From contig NC_091341.1 in NCBI RefSeq assembly GCF_038502225.1, positions 692,633-756,632 on the forward strand: a stretch of DNA of 64,000 nt, read 5' to 3'. The notes below the pieces were generated by a model that was given only the letters and a program-made list of their open reading frames with translations, ran no database searches and was not told where the DNA came from. The position numbers were made by a program, and so were the translations under genes. This DNA is from Cherax quadricarinatus (lineage: Eukaryota; Arthropoda; Malacostraca; Decapoda; Parastacidae). Shown piece by piece: positions 1-10,016 of the stretch (position 1 is its first letter; each line of letters begins with the position of its first letter).

Positions 1-275
1 TATGACTTTGCATTTGGCAGGGTTAAATTCAAGGAGCCAGTTGCTGGACCAGGCTTGTAGCCTGTCCAGGTCTCTTTGTAGTCCTGCCTGATCCTCGTCC
101 GATTTGATTCTTCTCATTAACTTCACATCATCTGCAAACAAGGACACTTCTGAGTCTATCCCTTCCGTTATGTCGTTCACATATACCAAGAACAGCACAG
201 GTCCTAGAACTGACCCCTGTGGAACCCCGCTTGTCACAGGCGCCCACTCTGACACCTCGTCGCGTACCATGACTC
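1..275 (-). mobile_element. CR1-like LINE reverse transcriptase fragment, cut by window edge
   Basis: Read on the minus strand this is the centre of a non-LTR retrotransposon reverse transcriptase. It contains the SGVPQGSVLGP block, a (V/I)YVNDI stretch and the catalytic FADD motif, followed by a thumb-proximal stretch ending in NPAKCKV at the window edge. The frame is open through the visible part, but no start or stop is included. The element lies directly against the GT tract to its right, so it is 5'-truncated at that microsatellite. The similarity to CR1-clade elements is by motif only; subfamily is not determined. Confidence 0.85.
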
Positions 276-276
276 G

Positions 277-337
<61 letters not shown>
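276..337. repeat. (GT)n microsatellite
   Basis: About 30 uninterrupted GT dinucleotides lie between a LINE reverse transcriptase fragment and a LINE 3' tail. On the minus strand it reads (AC)n, the way the adjoining tail family ends. Confidence 0.97.
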
Positions 338-341
<4 letters not shown>

Positions 342-380
342 CAAAAAATATGTGGTTACAGGGGTCGATTCACAGCTCCT
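338..380 (-). mobile_element. LINE 3'-tail fragment ending in (AC)n
   Basis: The reverse complement reads CGACCCCTGTAACCAC followed by a GAGTAC motif and then (AC)n. This matches the tails near 4240-4290 and 54640-54780, where the same GACTCGAC..CTGCAACC..GGTGAGTAC order precedes a CA tract. It is a short remnant of the same LINE family. Confidence 0.7.
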
Positions 381-388
381 TACCCACC

Positions 389-3055
389 TCTCCCTGCCAT
401 GTCCTTGCCCACCCCTCCCTGCCATGTCCTTACCCACCCCTCCCTGCCATGTCCTGGCCCACACCTCCCTGCCATGTCATTGCCCACCCCTACCTGCCAT
501 GTCCTTGCCCACCCCTCCCTGCCATGTCCTTGCCCACTCCTCCCTGCCATGTCCTGGCCCACCCCTCCCTGCCATGTCCTTACCCACCCCTCCCTGCCAT
601 GTCCTGGCCCACCCCCCCCTGCCGTGTCCTGGCCCACCCCTCCCTGCCATGCCCTTGCCCACCCCTCCCTGCCATGTCATTGCCCACCCCTCCCTGCCAT
701 GTCCTGGAACACCCCTCCCTGCCATGTCCTTGCCCACCCCTCCCTGCCATGTCCTGGCCCACCCCTTCCTGCCATGTCATTGCCCACCCCTCCCTGCCAT
801 GTCCTTGCACACCCCTCCCTGCCATGCCCTGGCCCACCCATCCCTGCCATGTCCTGGCCCACCCTTTCCTACCATGTCATTGCCCACCCCTCCCTGCCAT
901 GTCCTTGCCCACCCCTCCCTGCCATGTCCTTACCCACCCCTCCCTGCCATGTCCTGGCCCACCCCTCCCTGCCATGTCCTGGCCCACCCCTCCCTGCCAT
1001 GTTCTTGCCCACCCCTCCATGCCATGTCCTTGCCCACTCCTCCCTGCCATGTCCTTGCCCACCCTTCCCTGTCATGTCATTGCCCACCCCTCCCTGCCAT
1101 GTCCTGGCCCACCCCTCCCTGCCATGTCCTTACCCACCCCTCCCTGCTATGTCCTTGCCCACCCTTCCCTACCATGTCATTGCCCACCCCTCCCTGCCAT
1201 GTCCTGGCCAACCCCTCCCTGCCATGTCATTGCCCACCCCTCCCTGCCATGTCCTGGCCCACCGCTCCCTGCCATGTTCTTGCCCACCCCTCCCTCCCAT
1301 GTCCTGGCCCACCCCTCCCTGCCATTGTCTTGGCCACCCCTCCGTGCCATGTCTTTGGCCACCCCTCCGTGCCATGTCCTTACCCACCCCTCCCTGCCAT
1401 GTCCTGGCCCACCCCTCCCTGCCATGTCCTTGGCCACCCCTCCCTGCCATGTCCTTGCCCACCCCTCCCAGCCATTTCCTTGCCCATCCTTCCCTGTCAT
1501 GTCATGGCCCACCCCTCCCTGCCATGTCATGGCCCACTCCTCCCTGCTATGTCCTTACCCACCCCTCCCTGCCATGTCCTTGCTCACCCCTCCCTGCCAT
1601 GTCCTTGCCCACCCCTCCCTGCCATGTCCTGGCCCACCCCTCCCTGCCATTTCATTGCCCATCCCTCCCTGACATGTCCTGGCCCACCCCTCCCTGCCAT
1701 GTCCTGGCCCACCCCTCCCTCCCATGTTCTTACCCACCCCTCCCTGCCATATCCTTGCCCACCCCTCCCTGCCATGTTCTGGCCCATCCCTCCCTGCCAT
1801 GTTCTGGCCCACCTCTCCCTGCCATATCCTTACCCACTCCTCCCTGCCATGTCTTTGCCCACCCCTACCTGCCATTTCCTTGCCCACCCCTCCCTGCCAT
1901 GTAATTGCCGACTCCTCCCTGCCATGTCCTTGCCCACCCCTCCCTGGCATGTCATTGCGAACCCCTCCCTGCCATGACATTGCCCACCCCTCCCTGCCAT
2001 GTTCTTACCCACTTCTCCCTCACATGTCCTGGCCCACCCCTCCCTGCCACGTCATTGCCCACCCCTCCCTGCCATGTCCTGGCCCACCCCTCCCTGCCAT
2101 GTCATTGCCCACCCCTCCCTGGCATGTCCTTCCCCACCCCTCCCTGCCATGTCATTGCCCACCCCTCCTTTACATGTCCTTACCCACCGCTCCCTCCCAT
2201 GTCCTGGCCCACCCCTCCCTGCCAAGTAATTGCCCACCCCTCCCTGCCATGTCCTGGCCCACCCCTCCCTGCCATGTCATTGCTCACCCCTCCCTGCCAT
2301 GTCCTGGCCCACCTCTCCATGCCATGTCCTGGCCCACCTCTCCATGCCATGTCCTTGCCCACCCTTCCCTGACATGTCCTGGCCCACCTCTTCCTGCCCT
2401 GTCCTGACCCACCCCTTCCTGCCATGTCCTGACCCACCCCTCCCTGTAATGTCCTGACCCACCCTTCCATTCCATGTCCTGGCCCACCCCTCCATTCCAT
2501 GTCCTGGCCCACCCCTCCCTGAAATGTCCTGACCCACCCTTCCATTCCATGTCCTGGCCCACCCCTCCATGCCATGTCTTGGCCCACACCTCCCTGCTTT
2601 GCCATTGCCCACCCCTCCCTGTCGTATCCTGGCCCACCCCTCTATGCCATGTCCTGGCCCAACCCTCCCTGCCACGTTCTGACTCACCCCTCCCTGTCAT
2701 GTCATGGACCACCCCTCCCTGCCATGTCCTGGCCTACACCTCCCTGTGTTGCCCTTGGCGACCCCTCCCTGACATGCCCTGGCCCACCTCTCCATGCCAT
2801 GTCCTGGCCCACCTCTCCCTGCCACGTCCTGGCCCACCCCTCCCTGAAATGTCCTGGCCCACCCCTCCCTGCATGTTCTGGCCCACCACTCCCTGCCATG
2901 TCCTGGCCCACCCCTCCATGCCATGTTCTGGCCCACCACTCCCTGCCATGTCCTGGCCCACCCCTCCCTGCCATGTCCTGGCCCACCCCTCCCTGCCATG
3001 TCCTGGCCCACCACTCCCTGCCATGTTTTGGACCACCACTCCCTACCTTAACCAA
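389..3055. repeat. 25-bp minisatellite
   Basis: About 105 head-to-tail copies of a 25-bp C-rich unit built around CCCACCCCTCCCTGCCATGT, with variable CCTTG, CATTG or CCTGG endings. The long proline-, histidine- and cysteine-rich open frames on both strands arise because 25 bp is not a multiple of three: all three frames cycle through the same 75-bp pattern and the unit lacks stops. Units are more divergent after about 2300. There is no sign of a gene. Confidence 0.97.
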
Positions 3056-3620
3056 CCCCTCCCTACCTTTACCTCATCCACCTTGTCCTCACCCACCTTG
3101 CCCTCACCCACCTTACCCTCACCCACCTTGCACTCACCCACCTTGCACTCACCCACCTTACCCTCACCCACCTTACCCTCACCCACCTTGCACTCACCCA
3201 CCTTGCACTCACCCACCTTACCCTCACCCACTTTGCCCTCACCCACCTTGCCCTCACCCACCTTACCCTCACCCACTTTGCCCTCACCCACCTTACCCTC
3301 ACCCACCTTACCCTCACACACCTTTACCCTCACCCACCTTACCCTCACCCACCTTACCCTCACCCACTTTGCCCTCACCCACCTTACCCTCACCCACCTT
3401 TACCCTCACCCACCTTACCCTCACCCACCTTACCCTCACCCACCTTACCCTCACCCACATTGCACTCACTCACCGTGCACTCACCCACCTTGCCCTTACC
3501 CACCTTGCCCTCACCCACCTTACCCTCACCCACTTTGCCCTCACCCACCTTACCCTCACCCACCTTACCCTCACCCACCTTACCCTCACCCACCTTACCC
3601 TCACCCACCTTACCCTCTTG
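3056..3620. repeat. 15-bp minisatellite
   Basis: About 38 copies of a 15-bp unit, CACCCACCTTACCCT, with recurrent variants at the TTAC/TTGC/TTGA positions. It abuts the 25-bp array and shares its CCCACC core, so it may be an offshoot of it. It ends exactly where LINE coding sequence begins. Confidence 0.96.
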
Positions 3621-4290
3621 GGGTGAGTATAACACCAGGCACATCTCCTGAAGCGCACATCAACCAAATAACTGCTGCAGCATATGGGTGCCTAGCAAAC
3701 CTCAGAACACCATTCCAACATCTTAATAAGGAATCGTTCAGGACCCTGTACACCGTGTACGTTAGGCCCATATTGGAGTATGCGGCACCAGTTTGGAACC
3801 CACACCTAGCCAAGCACCTAAAGAAACTAGAGAAAGTGCAAAGGTTTCCAACAAGACTAGTCCCAGAGCTAAGGGGTATGTCCTACGAGGAGAGGTTAAG
3901 GGAAATAGACCTGACGACACCGGAGGACAGGAGAGATAGGGGGGACATTATAACGACATATAAAATACTGAGGAATTGACAAGGTGGACAAAGACAGAAT
4001 GTTCCATAGATGAGACACAGCAACAAGGGAACACAGTTGGAAGTTGAAGACACAGATAAAACACAGGGATGTTAGGAAGTATTTCTTCAGTCGCAGAGTA
4101 GTCAGGAAGTGGAATAGTTTGGGAAGCGATGTAGTGGAGTCAGGATCCATACATAGCTTTAAGCAGAGGTACGATAAAGCTCATGGTTCAGGGAGAGTGA
4201 CCTAGTAGCGACCAGTGAAGAGGCGGGGCCAGGAGCTTGGACTCGACCCCTGCAACCTCAACTAGGTGAGTACAACTAGGTGAGTACACA
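3621..4290 (+). mobile_element. LINE 3' fragment (C-terminal RT region and 3' tail)
   Basis: The translated sequence resembles the C-terminal region of CR1-like ORF2: LGVSITPGTSPEAHI, then VRPILEYAAPVWNP, then YEERLREIDL and DRRDRGDIITTYK. The frame stops near 3977. The conserved RKYFF..RVVRKWNSL block follows at 4075-4125 in another frame, so the coding region is frameshifted and decayed. A tail follows (GAGGCGGGGCCAGGAGC, GACTCGACCCCTGCAACC, and GGTGAGTAC occurring twice), running into (AC)n. This copy is 5'-truncated inside the 15-bp array. Confidence 0.85.
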
Positions 4291-4305
4291 CACACACACA
4301 CATGC

Positions 4306-4399
<94 letters not shown>

Positions 4400-4422
4400 G
4401 CAGGCACGCACGCGCGCGCACT
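4291..4422. repeat. (AC)n microsatellite with a CG-rich end
   Basis: An AC dinucleotide tract with ACATGC interruptions turns into CGCGCG/CACGC sequence at its right end. It continues the 3' end of the preceding LINE fragment. Confidence 0.95.
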
Positions 4423-4544
4423 TTTTTCCACTAGTAATTAGTCTGGCTATACTGCTTGAAAAATGAAGTGTTTTTTATCCTCTTGGAAGACAACACCGAG
4501 GCGAGTAATTAAGTGTCTGAGAGAGGCAGATAAGAGCGTATATC

Positions 4545-4721
4545 ATGAACATTGTACCAGCAGTGGTGAACACTGTTGTACCAGCAGTGATGAACACTGT
4601 TGTACCAGCAGTAATGAACATTGCTGTACCAGCAGTGATGAACACTGTTGTACCAGCAGTAATGAAGACTGTTGTACCAGCAGTGATGAACACTGTTGTA
4701 CCAGCAGTGATGAACACTGTT
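4545..4721. repeat. 24-bp minisatellite, part A of three
   Basis: About 7 copies of a 24-bp unit containing GTACCAGCAGTGATGAACAC and TGTT. The same unit continues at 8788-9092 and 9450-10016. The interruptions are a CR1 retrotransposon and a foldback element, so the three pieces were originally one array of roughly 43 units. Confidence 0.96.
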
Positions 4722-4871
4722 AACATAAGAACATAAGAAAGGAGGAACACTGCAGGAGGCCTGCTGGCCCATACTAGGCAGGTCCTTTACAATTCATCCC
4801 ACTAACAAAACATTTGCCCAACCCAATTTTCAATGCCACCCAAGAAATAAGCTCTGATGTGAAAGTCCCAC

Positions 4872-7805
4872 TCAAATCCAACCCCTCCCACTCATGTACT
4901 TATCCAACCTAGATTTGAAACTACCCAAAGTCCCAGCCTCAATAACCCAACTAGGTAGACTGTTCCACTCATCAACTACCCTATTTCCAAACCAATACTT
5001 TCCTATGTCCTTTCTAAATCTAAACTTATCTAATTTAAATCCATTACTGCGGGTTCTCTCTTGGAGAGACATCCTCAAGACCTTATTAATATCCCCTTTA
5101 TTAATACCTATCTTCCACTTATACACTTCGATCAGGTCTCCCCTCATTCTTCGTCTAACAAGTGAATGTAACTTAAGAGTCTTCAATCTTTCTTCATAAG
5201 GAAGATTTCTAATGCTATGTATTAATTTAGTCATCCTACGCTGAATGTTTTCTAACGAATTTATGTCCATTTTGTAATACGGAGACCAGAACTGAGCTGC
5301 ATAATCTAGGTGAGGCCTTACTAATGATGTATAAAGCTGCAGTATGACCTCTGGACTTCTGTTGCTTACACTTCTTGATATAAATCCCAGTAATCTATTT
5401 GCCTTATTACGTACGCTTAGGCATTGCTGTCTTGGTTTAAGGTTGCTGCTTACCATAACCCCCAAGTCCTTTTCGCAATCTGTATGGCTAAGTTCTACAT
5501 CATTTAACTTATAAGTACTAGGGTTATGGGCACTCCCAAGCTTCAGAACCTTGCATTTATCTACATTGAACTGCATCTGCCACTTTTCTGACCAAGAATA
5601 GAGTTTGTTTAAATCCTCCTGAAGTTCCATAACATCTACGTTTGAATCAATTATCCTACCTATCTTTGTGTCATCGGCGAATTTGCTCATAACACTAGTA
5701 ATTCCCTCATCAAGATCATTGATATATATTATAAACAACAACGGGCCCAAGACTGATCCCTGTGGAACGCCACTTGTTACAGATCCCCACTCGGATTTAA
5801 CCCCATTTATGGACACTCTCTGCTTCCTGTCAGTGATCCATGACTCGATCCACGAGAGCACTTTTCCCCCAATGCCATGAGCTGCCACTTTCTTTAACAG
5901 TCTATGGTGCGGAACTCTATCAAAAGCCTTACTAAAATCTAAGTAAATAATATCAAATTCTTTATTGTGCTCAACAGCCTCAAAAGCTTTACTGAAGAAA
6001 GTTAATAAATTAGTTAGACAAGACCGGCCTCTTGTGAATCCATGCTGAGTATCATTAATCAAGTTATGCTTATCGAGATGGCTTCTTATAATCTCAGCTA
6101 TAATTGACTCTAGCAATTTGCCTACAATTGAGGTCAGGCTTATTGGGCGGTAATTTGACGGTAACGACTTGTCCCCTGTTTTAAAAATAGGAGTTACATT
6201 AGCCATCTTCCACATATCAGACACTACACCTGTTTGAAGAGATAAATTAAAAATATTAGTTAATGGTTCACAGAGTTCCATTTTGCATTCCTTAAGAACC
6301 CTTGAAAAAACCTCATCAGGACCCGGCGACTTATTTTGCTTCAGTCTGTCTATCTGCTTCACAACCATCTCACTAGTGACTGTGATGTTACATAATTTAT
6401 CTTCTTCTAGCCCACTGTAAAAATTAATTACTGGAATATTGTTAGTGTCTTCCTGTGTAAAAACTGAGAGAAAATAATTATTTAAAATCAAGCACATTTC
6501 ATTCTCTTTGTCAGTAAGGTGCCCATAGTTATTTTTAAGGGGACCTATCTTATCTCTAACTTTTGTTCTATAGACCTGGAAAAAACTTTTTGGGTTAGTT
6601 TTAGAATCCCTAGCAACTTTAATTTCATAGTCCCTTTTAGCTTTTCTTATCCCCTTTTTAATGTCCCTCTTAATGTCAATATACTGATTCATAAGATGAC
6701 CCTCACCTCTTTTGATACGCCTATAAATTCCTTTCTTATGCCCTAGTAGATATTTGAGCCTATTATTCATCCATTTTGGGTCATTTCTATTTGATCTAAT
6801 TTCTTTATATGGGATAAACGCTCTTTGAGCAGCATGTATAGTGTTCAGAAAACTGTCATATTGATAGCTCTCTTCGTTACCCCAGTCAACAGATGATAAG
6901 TGTTCTCTAAGCCCATCGTAATCTGCTAAGCAAAAATCTGGGACTGTTACTGAGTTATCGCTACTATCGTACTTCCATTCAATGCTAAATGTAATTGATT
7001 TGTGGTCGCTAGCACCCAGTTCCTCTGAAATTTCTAAATTATTAACAAGGGATTCATTGTTTGCCATAACTAAGTCAAGCAGGTTATTTCCCCTTGTAGG
7101 TTCTGTCACAAACTGCTTCAAAAAACAATCCTGAAATACTTCTAAGAAGTCGTATGATTCTAAATTCCCAGTCAAGAAATTCCAATCAACATGACTAAAG
7201 TTAAAGTCTCCTAGAATTACTACATTACCGTGCCTTGTGGCCTTAACAATTTCCTCCCATAGTAGTCTCCCTTGGTCCCTATCTAAGTTTGGGGGACGGT
7301 ATATCACTCCTAAAATCAGTTTTTCATGCCCCTCTGAAAATTCTATCCAAACAGACTCTGTATGTGTTACTTCAGACTTAATACCCGTTTTTATGCAACA
7401 GTTCAAGCGATCTCGGACATACAATGCCACCCCCCCCCCTCCCAATACTTCTTCTTGGAACAATTTAAAACCCTGAATATGACATTCCGCAGGCATGTCC
7501 CGACTTTTTGAATTAAACCACGTCTCAGTTAAGGCAAATACATCAATGTTACCTGCACTAGCAACTAATCTCAACTCGTCCATCTTATTCCTAGCACTAC
7601 GGCAATTAGCATAATAAACATTGAAAGACTCTCCTTTCTCTTTACCCTTCCTGCTCATTTCTATTTTTCTACTAAACCTATTACTGTCCTTATCACCCAA
7701 GGTCCCTGGCTTTTCAATATCTATCTCGTTCTTATTATTACTAGTTCCCCTAGAACTCGTAATATTACTACACTGGGACTTCACTGTTTTCCTGCCAAAA
7801 CCCAT
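4872..7805 (-). CDS. CR1 ORF2: endonuclease-reverse transcriptase (977 aa)
   Basis: Intact ORF2 of the CR1 element. Residues about 61-275 form an apurinic-like (EEP) endonuclease: the Asn of YYANCRS (about 67), the Glu of LTETW (about 94), GDFN at 199-202 and SDH at 266-268 are all present. Residues about 520-790 are the reverse transcriptase: PISLTS, YLDFSKAFDRV (catalytic Asp near 623), SGVPQGSVLGP and FADD at 709-712. The C-terminal part has the VRPHLDYAAQFWSP and VVDEWNSLP blocks common in this clade. No stop or frameshift is seen. The ATG at 7805 lies 14 bases after the ORF1 stop in a different frame, so translation of ORF2 would need reinitiation or leaky scanning. In the family, the endonuclease nicks the target and the RT copies the RNA from that nick; this copy could be active in trans. 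Confidence 0.95.
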   Translation of the reverse strand: MGFGRKTVKSQCSNITSSRGTSNNKNEIDIEKPGTLGDKDSNRFSRKIEMSRKGKEKGESFNVYYANCRSARNKMDELRLVASAGNIDVFALTETWFNSKSRDMPAECHIQGFKLFQEEVLGGGGVALYVRDRLNCCIKTGIKSEVTHTESVWIEFSEGHEKLILGVIYRPPNLDRDQGRLLWEEIVKATRHGNVVILGDFNFSHVDWNFLTGNLESYDFLEVFQDCFLKQFVTEPTRGNNLLDLVMANNESLVNNLEISEELGASDHKSITFSIEWKYDSSDNSVTVPDFCLADYDGLREHLSSVDWGNEESYQYDSFLNTIHAAQRAFIPYKEIRSNRNDPKWMNNRLKYLLGHKKGIYRRIKRGEGHLMNQYIDIKRDIKKGIRKAKRDYEIKVARDSKTNPKSFFQVYRTKVRDKIGPLKNNYGHLTDKENEMCLILNNYFLSVFTQEDTNNIPVINFYSGLEEDKLCNITVTSEMVVKQIDRLKQNKSPGPDEVFSRVLKECKMELCEPLTNIFNLSLQTGVVSDMWKMANVTPIFKTGDKSLPSNYRPISLTSIVGKLLESIIAEIIRSHLDKHNLINDTQHGFTRGRSCLTNLLTFFSKAFEAVEHNKEFDIIYLDFSKAFDRVPHHRLLKKVAAHGIGGKVLSWIESWITDRKQRVSINGVKSEWGSVTSGVPQGSVLGPLLFIIYINDLDEGITSVMSKFADDTKIGRIIDSNVDVMELQEDLNKLYSWSEKWQMQFNVDKCKVLKLGSAHNPSTYKLNDVELSHTDCEKDLGVMVSSNLKPRQQCLSVRNKANRLLGFISRSVSNRSPEVILQLYTSLVRPHLDYAAQFWSPYYKMDINSLENIQRRMTKLIHSIRNLPYEERLKTLKLHSLVRRRMRGDLIEVYKWKIGINKGDINKVLRMSLQERTRSNGFKLDKFRFRKDIGKYWFGNRVVDEWNSLPSWVIEAGTLGSFKSRLDKYMSGRGWI

Positions 7806-7819
7806 ACCACTAACTATTC

Positions 7820-8656
7820 CTAGTTTAAAGTCCTAACTGCTCCCTCCACTGCAGTTGCCAGTGCTCCCACCCCACACCTAGATAAGTGAACCCCATCCCT
7901 AGCATACATGTCATTTCTGCCATAGAAGAGGTCCCAGTTGTCAATGAATGTTACCGCATTTTCCTTACAGTATTTGTCCAGCCAGCAATTGACACCAATT
8001 GCCCTGGACAACCATTCATTTCCAACTCCCCTCCTTGGCAAAATACCACATATGAGAGGGTTCCCACCCTTACTTCTAATTATTTCTATTGCTGACCTAT
8101 ACCTGCTAATCAGGTCCTCACTCCTACGTCAGCCAACATCGTTGCCTCCAGCACTGAGACAGATAATAGGATTGCTCCCATTACCTCTCATGATGTCATC
8201 CAGACGGCTAACAATATCCTCCATCCCAGCCCCAGGAAAGCAAACTCTCTGTCTCCTACTCCTGTCCTTCAAGCAGAACGCCCTATCCATATACCTAACT
8301 TGGCTATCCCCAACAACAACAATATTCTTACCTTCCTTAATGTCTTTCGTCGTGTCGTTCCCAGTAGTCGACTCACATTCGTCGGGTAGCACTGAGAATG
8401 TATTGGATGTTTCCACAACAGTTTCCACGGCAGTCTCTTTCTTCTTCATCGTTTCTACCTTTCCATTCGTCTTCTTGATCGTCAACTTCTTTCCCTGCTG
8501 TCCAGCCACTGACCAGTTTCCCTTCTTGACCTGAGGACTCAAAACAGGAGGACTACTACGAATCTTTTTGTTTTCCTCGGTCAGTCGCCGAATTTCCATA
8601 TTCGCCAACCTCAATTCTTCCTTAAGCTGTTCGTAAAGTTGCTCGATGGAGGGCAT
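7820..8656 (-). pseudogene. CR1 ORF1 with SGNH-esterase domain, one in-frame stop
   Basis: The 279-codon frame starts at the ATG ending at 8656 and stops at 7820. A single TGA at 8129-8131 interrupts it after codon 175; the frame is otherwise continuous. Residues about 5-32 are a Leu/Glu/Lys-rich probable coiled coil, and a basic Ser/Thr-rich linker follows. The SGNH blocks are visible: VVVGDSQ (nucleophile Ser about 118), SAGGNDVG (about 169-175) and, past the stop, ARDGVHLS with Asp and His at about 254 and 257. CR1-group ORF1 proteins often combine a coiled coil with this esterase fold and bind element RNA or membranes. The stop removes the Asp-His part of the triad, so this copy should not make functional ORF1p unless the stop is read through. 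It lies just upstream of the intact ORF2. Confidence 0.9.
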
Positions 8657-8787
8657 CTTGCTTCAATTCTAGAGAGCGCGCAAACAGATCTTCACAGAGC
8701 CAAGTACACGTCAACACTGCGCAAAAGCCAACTCAATCAGGAGCTACTGCGCAGCACGTCCGCACGGCCCAATAGCACGGGCGAATG

Positions 8788-9092
8788 TTAAACACTGTTG
8801 TACCAACAGTGTTTAACATTGTTGTACCAGCAGTGATGAACACTGTTGTACCAGCAGTAATGAACATTGCTGTACCAGCAGTGATGAACACTGTTGTACC
8901 AGCAGTGATGAACACTGTTGTACCAACAGTGTTTAACATTGTTGTACCAGCAGTGATGAACATTGTTGTACCAGCAGTAATGAACACTGTTGTACCAGCA
9001 GTAATGAACACTGTTGTACCAGCAGTAATGAACACTGTTGTACCAGCAGTGATGAACACTGTTGTACCAGCAGTGTTCAACACTGTTGTACC
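8788..9092. repeat. 24-bp minisatellite, part B of three
   Basis: About 12-13 copies of the same unit as at 4545-4721, including variants with GTGTTTAACATTG in place of GTGATGAACACTG. It is bounded by the CR1 5' end and a foldback element. Confidence 0.96.
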
Positions 9093-9123
9093 AGATTGAG
9101 ACACTTATGCAGCATATGGGAAT

Positions 9124-9176
9124 CTTTATTCAGGAAACGTTTCGCCACACAGTGGCTTCATCAGTCCAATACAAAG
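9124..9176 (-). ncRNA. Hammerhead ribozyme motif, minus strand
   Basis: This is the mirror copy in the left arm of foldback element 1. On the minus strand it has the same CTGATGA, stem II, GAAAC and GTT|TCC order and the same stem I pairing as the right-arm motif. Either strand of the element, if transcribed, would carry one ribozyme sequence plus its antisense. Confidence 0.78.
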
Positions 9177-9334
9177 AGGAAGGCGTAAGGAGAGGAGGAG
9201 TATGAGGTAATCAGTCCCTCAGCCTGGAGTCGATGTGTTCAGTCCATCAAGATTGATTGATTGATGGACTGAACACATCGACTCCAGGCTGAGGGACTGA
9301 TTACCTCATATTCCTCCTCTCCTTACGCCTTCCT

Positions 9335-9387
9335 CTTTGTATTGGACTGATGAAGCCACTGTGTGGCGAAACGTTTCCTGAATAAAG
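9335..9387 (+). ncRNA. Hammerhead ribozyme motif, plus strand
   Basis: CTGATGA at 9347-9353 is followed by a 5-bp stem II (GCCAC/GTGGC, loop TGT), then GAAA at 9368-9371, C-G, and TT with predicted cleavage after 9375. Stem I pairs GGA (9344-9346) with TCC (9376-9378), then ATT with AAT past a 2-base bulge, then CTTT with AAAG. All invariant core bases are present. Stem III is only AC/GT with no loop, so a monomer is unlikely to fold well; the self-complementary AACGTT would suit cleavage as a dimer, as reported for Penelope-like hammerheads. Confidence 0.8.
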
Positions 9388-9449
9388 ATTCCCATATGCT
9401 GCATAAGTGTCTCAATCTTCAACTTGTCGGTTTTTTCAAACCATTCATC

Positions 9450-10016
9450 ACAACTGTTGTACCAGCAGTGTTCAACACTGTTGTACCAGCAGTGATGAAC
9501 ATTGTTGTACCAGCAGTGATGAACAATGTTGTGCCAGGAGTGATGAACATTGTTGTACCAGCAGTGATGAACATTATTGTACCAGCAGTGATGAACACTG
9601 TTGTACCAACAGTGTTGAACACTGTTGTGCCAGCAGTGATGAACATTGTTGCACCAGCAGTGATGAATACTGTTGTACCAACAGTGTTTAACATTGTTAT
9701 ATCAACAATAATGAACACTTGCACCAGCAGTGTTGAACACTCTTGTTGCAGCAGTGTTGAACATTGTTGTACGTGCAGTGATGAAAACTGTTGTACCAGC
9801 AGTGATGAACACTGTTGTACCAGCGATGTTGAACGCTGTTGTACCAGCAGTGATGAACACTGTTGTACCAGCGATGTTGAACACTGTTGTACCAGCAGTG
9901 ATGAACAGTGTTGTTTCAGCAGTGATGAACACTGTTGTACCAACGGTGTTAAACACTGTTGTTCCAGCAGTGATGAACTCTGTTGTACCAACAGTGATAA
10001 ACACTGTTGTCAATAA
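9450..10016. repeat. 24-bp minisatellite, part C of three
   Basis: About 23-24 copies of the same 24-bp unit as parts A and B, more divergent toward the right end. Repetitive Cys/Ser and Val/Pro/Met frames on both strands are by-products of the 24-bp period, not genes. Confidence 0.95.

Larger units (their letters stand above)
4722..8787 (-). mobile_element. Near-complete CR1-clade LINE retrotransposon
   Basis: A roughly 4.06-kb element on the minus strand. In order it has a short 5' UTR (about 8657-8787), ORF1 with an SGNH-esterase domain, ORF2 with endonuclease and reverse transcriptase, and a 3' UTR of about 150 bp. It ends without poly(A) in two copies of an 8-bp repeat (minus strand TTCTTATG, plus strand 4724-4739). 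Octamer 3' termini and an esterase-type ORF1 are typical of the CR1 group. The element splits a 24-bp minisatellite, so any target-site duplication cannot be told from the array itself. ORF2 is uninterrupted, so the insertion looks fairly recent. Confidence 0.93.
9095..9449 (+). mobile_element. Foldback element 1 with hammerhead ribozyme cores
   Basis: Left arm 9095-9250 and right arm 9261-9416 are nearly perfect reverse complements (about 156 bp each; I found one mismatch by eye) around a 10-base loop. A unique right-hand tail (CAACTTGTCGGTTTTTTC, then AAACCATTCATC) follows to about 9449. Each arm contains a complete hammerhead core. Related tails occur at 45580-45612, 46480-46505 and, inverted, at 50465-50490, so this is a dispersed family. 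Ribozyme-bearing repeats that may be inverted are known for Penelope-like elements and for retrozymes; assignment to either is inference. No protein is encoded. It interrupts the 24-bp minisatellite. Confidence 0.85.

Noticed and set aside
389..3055. Long Pro/His/Cys-rich open frames of about 500 residues on the plus strand
   Set aside because: They overlap in several frames and follow the 25-bp period exactly. The repeat unit simply lacks stop codons.
4545..10016. A CRISPR array, because of regular 24-bp repeats
   Set aside because: There are no unique spacers; units are contiguous. The sequence is eukaryotic.
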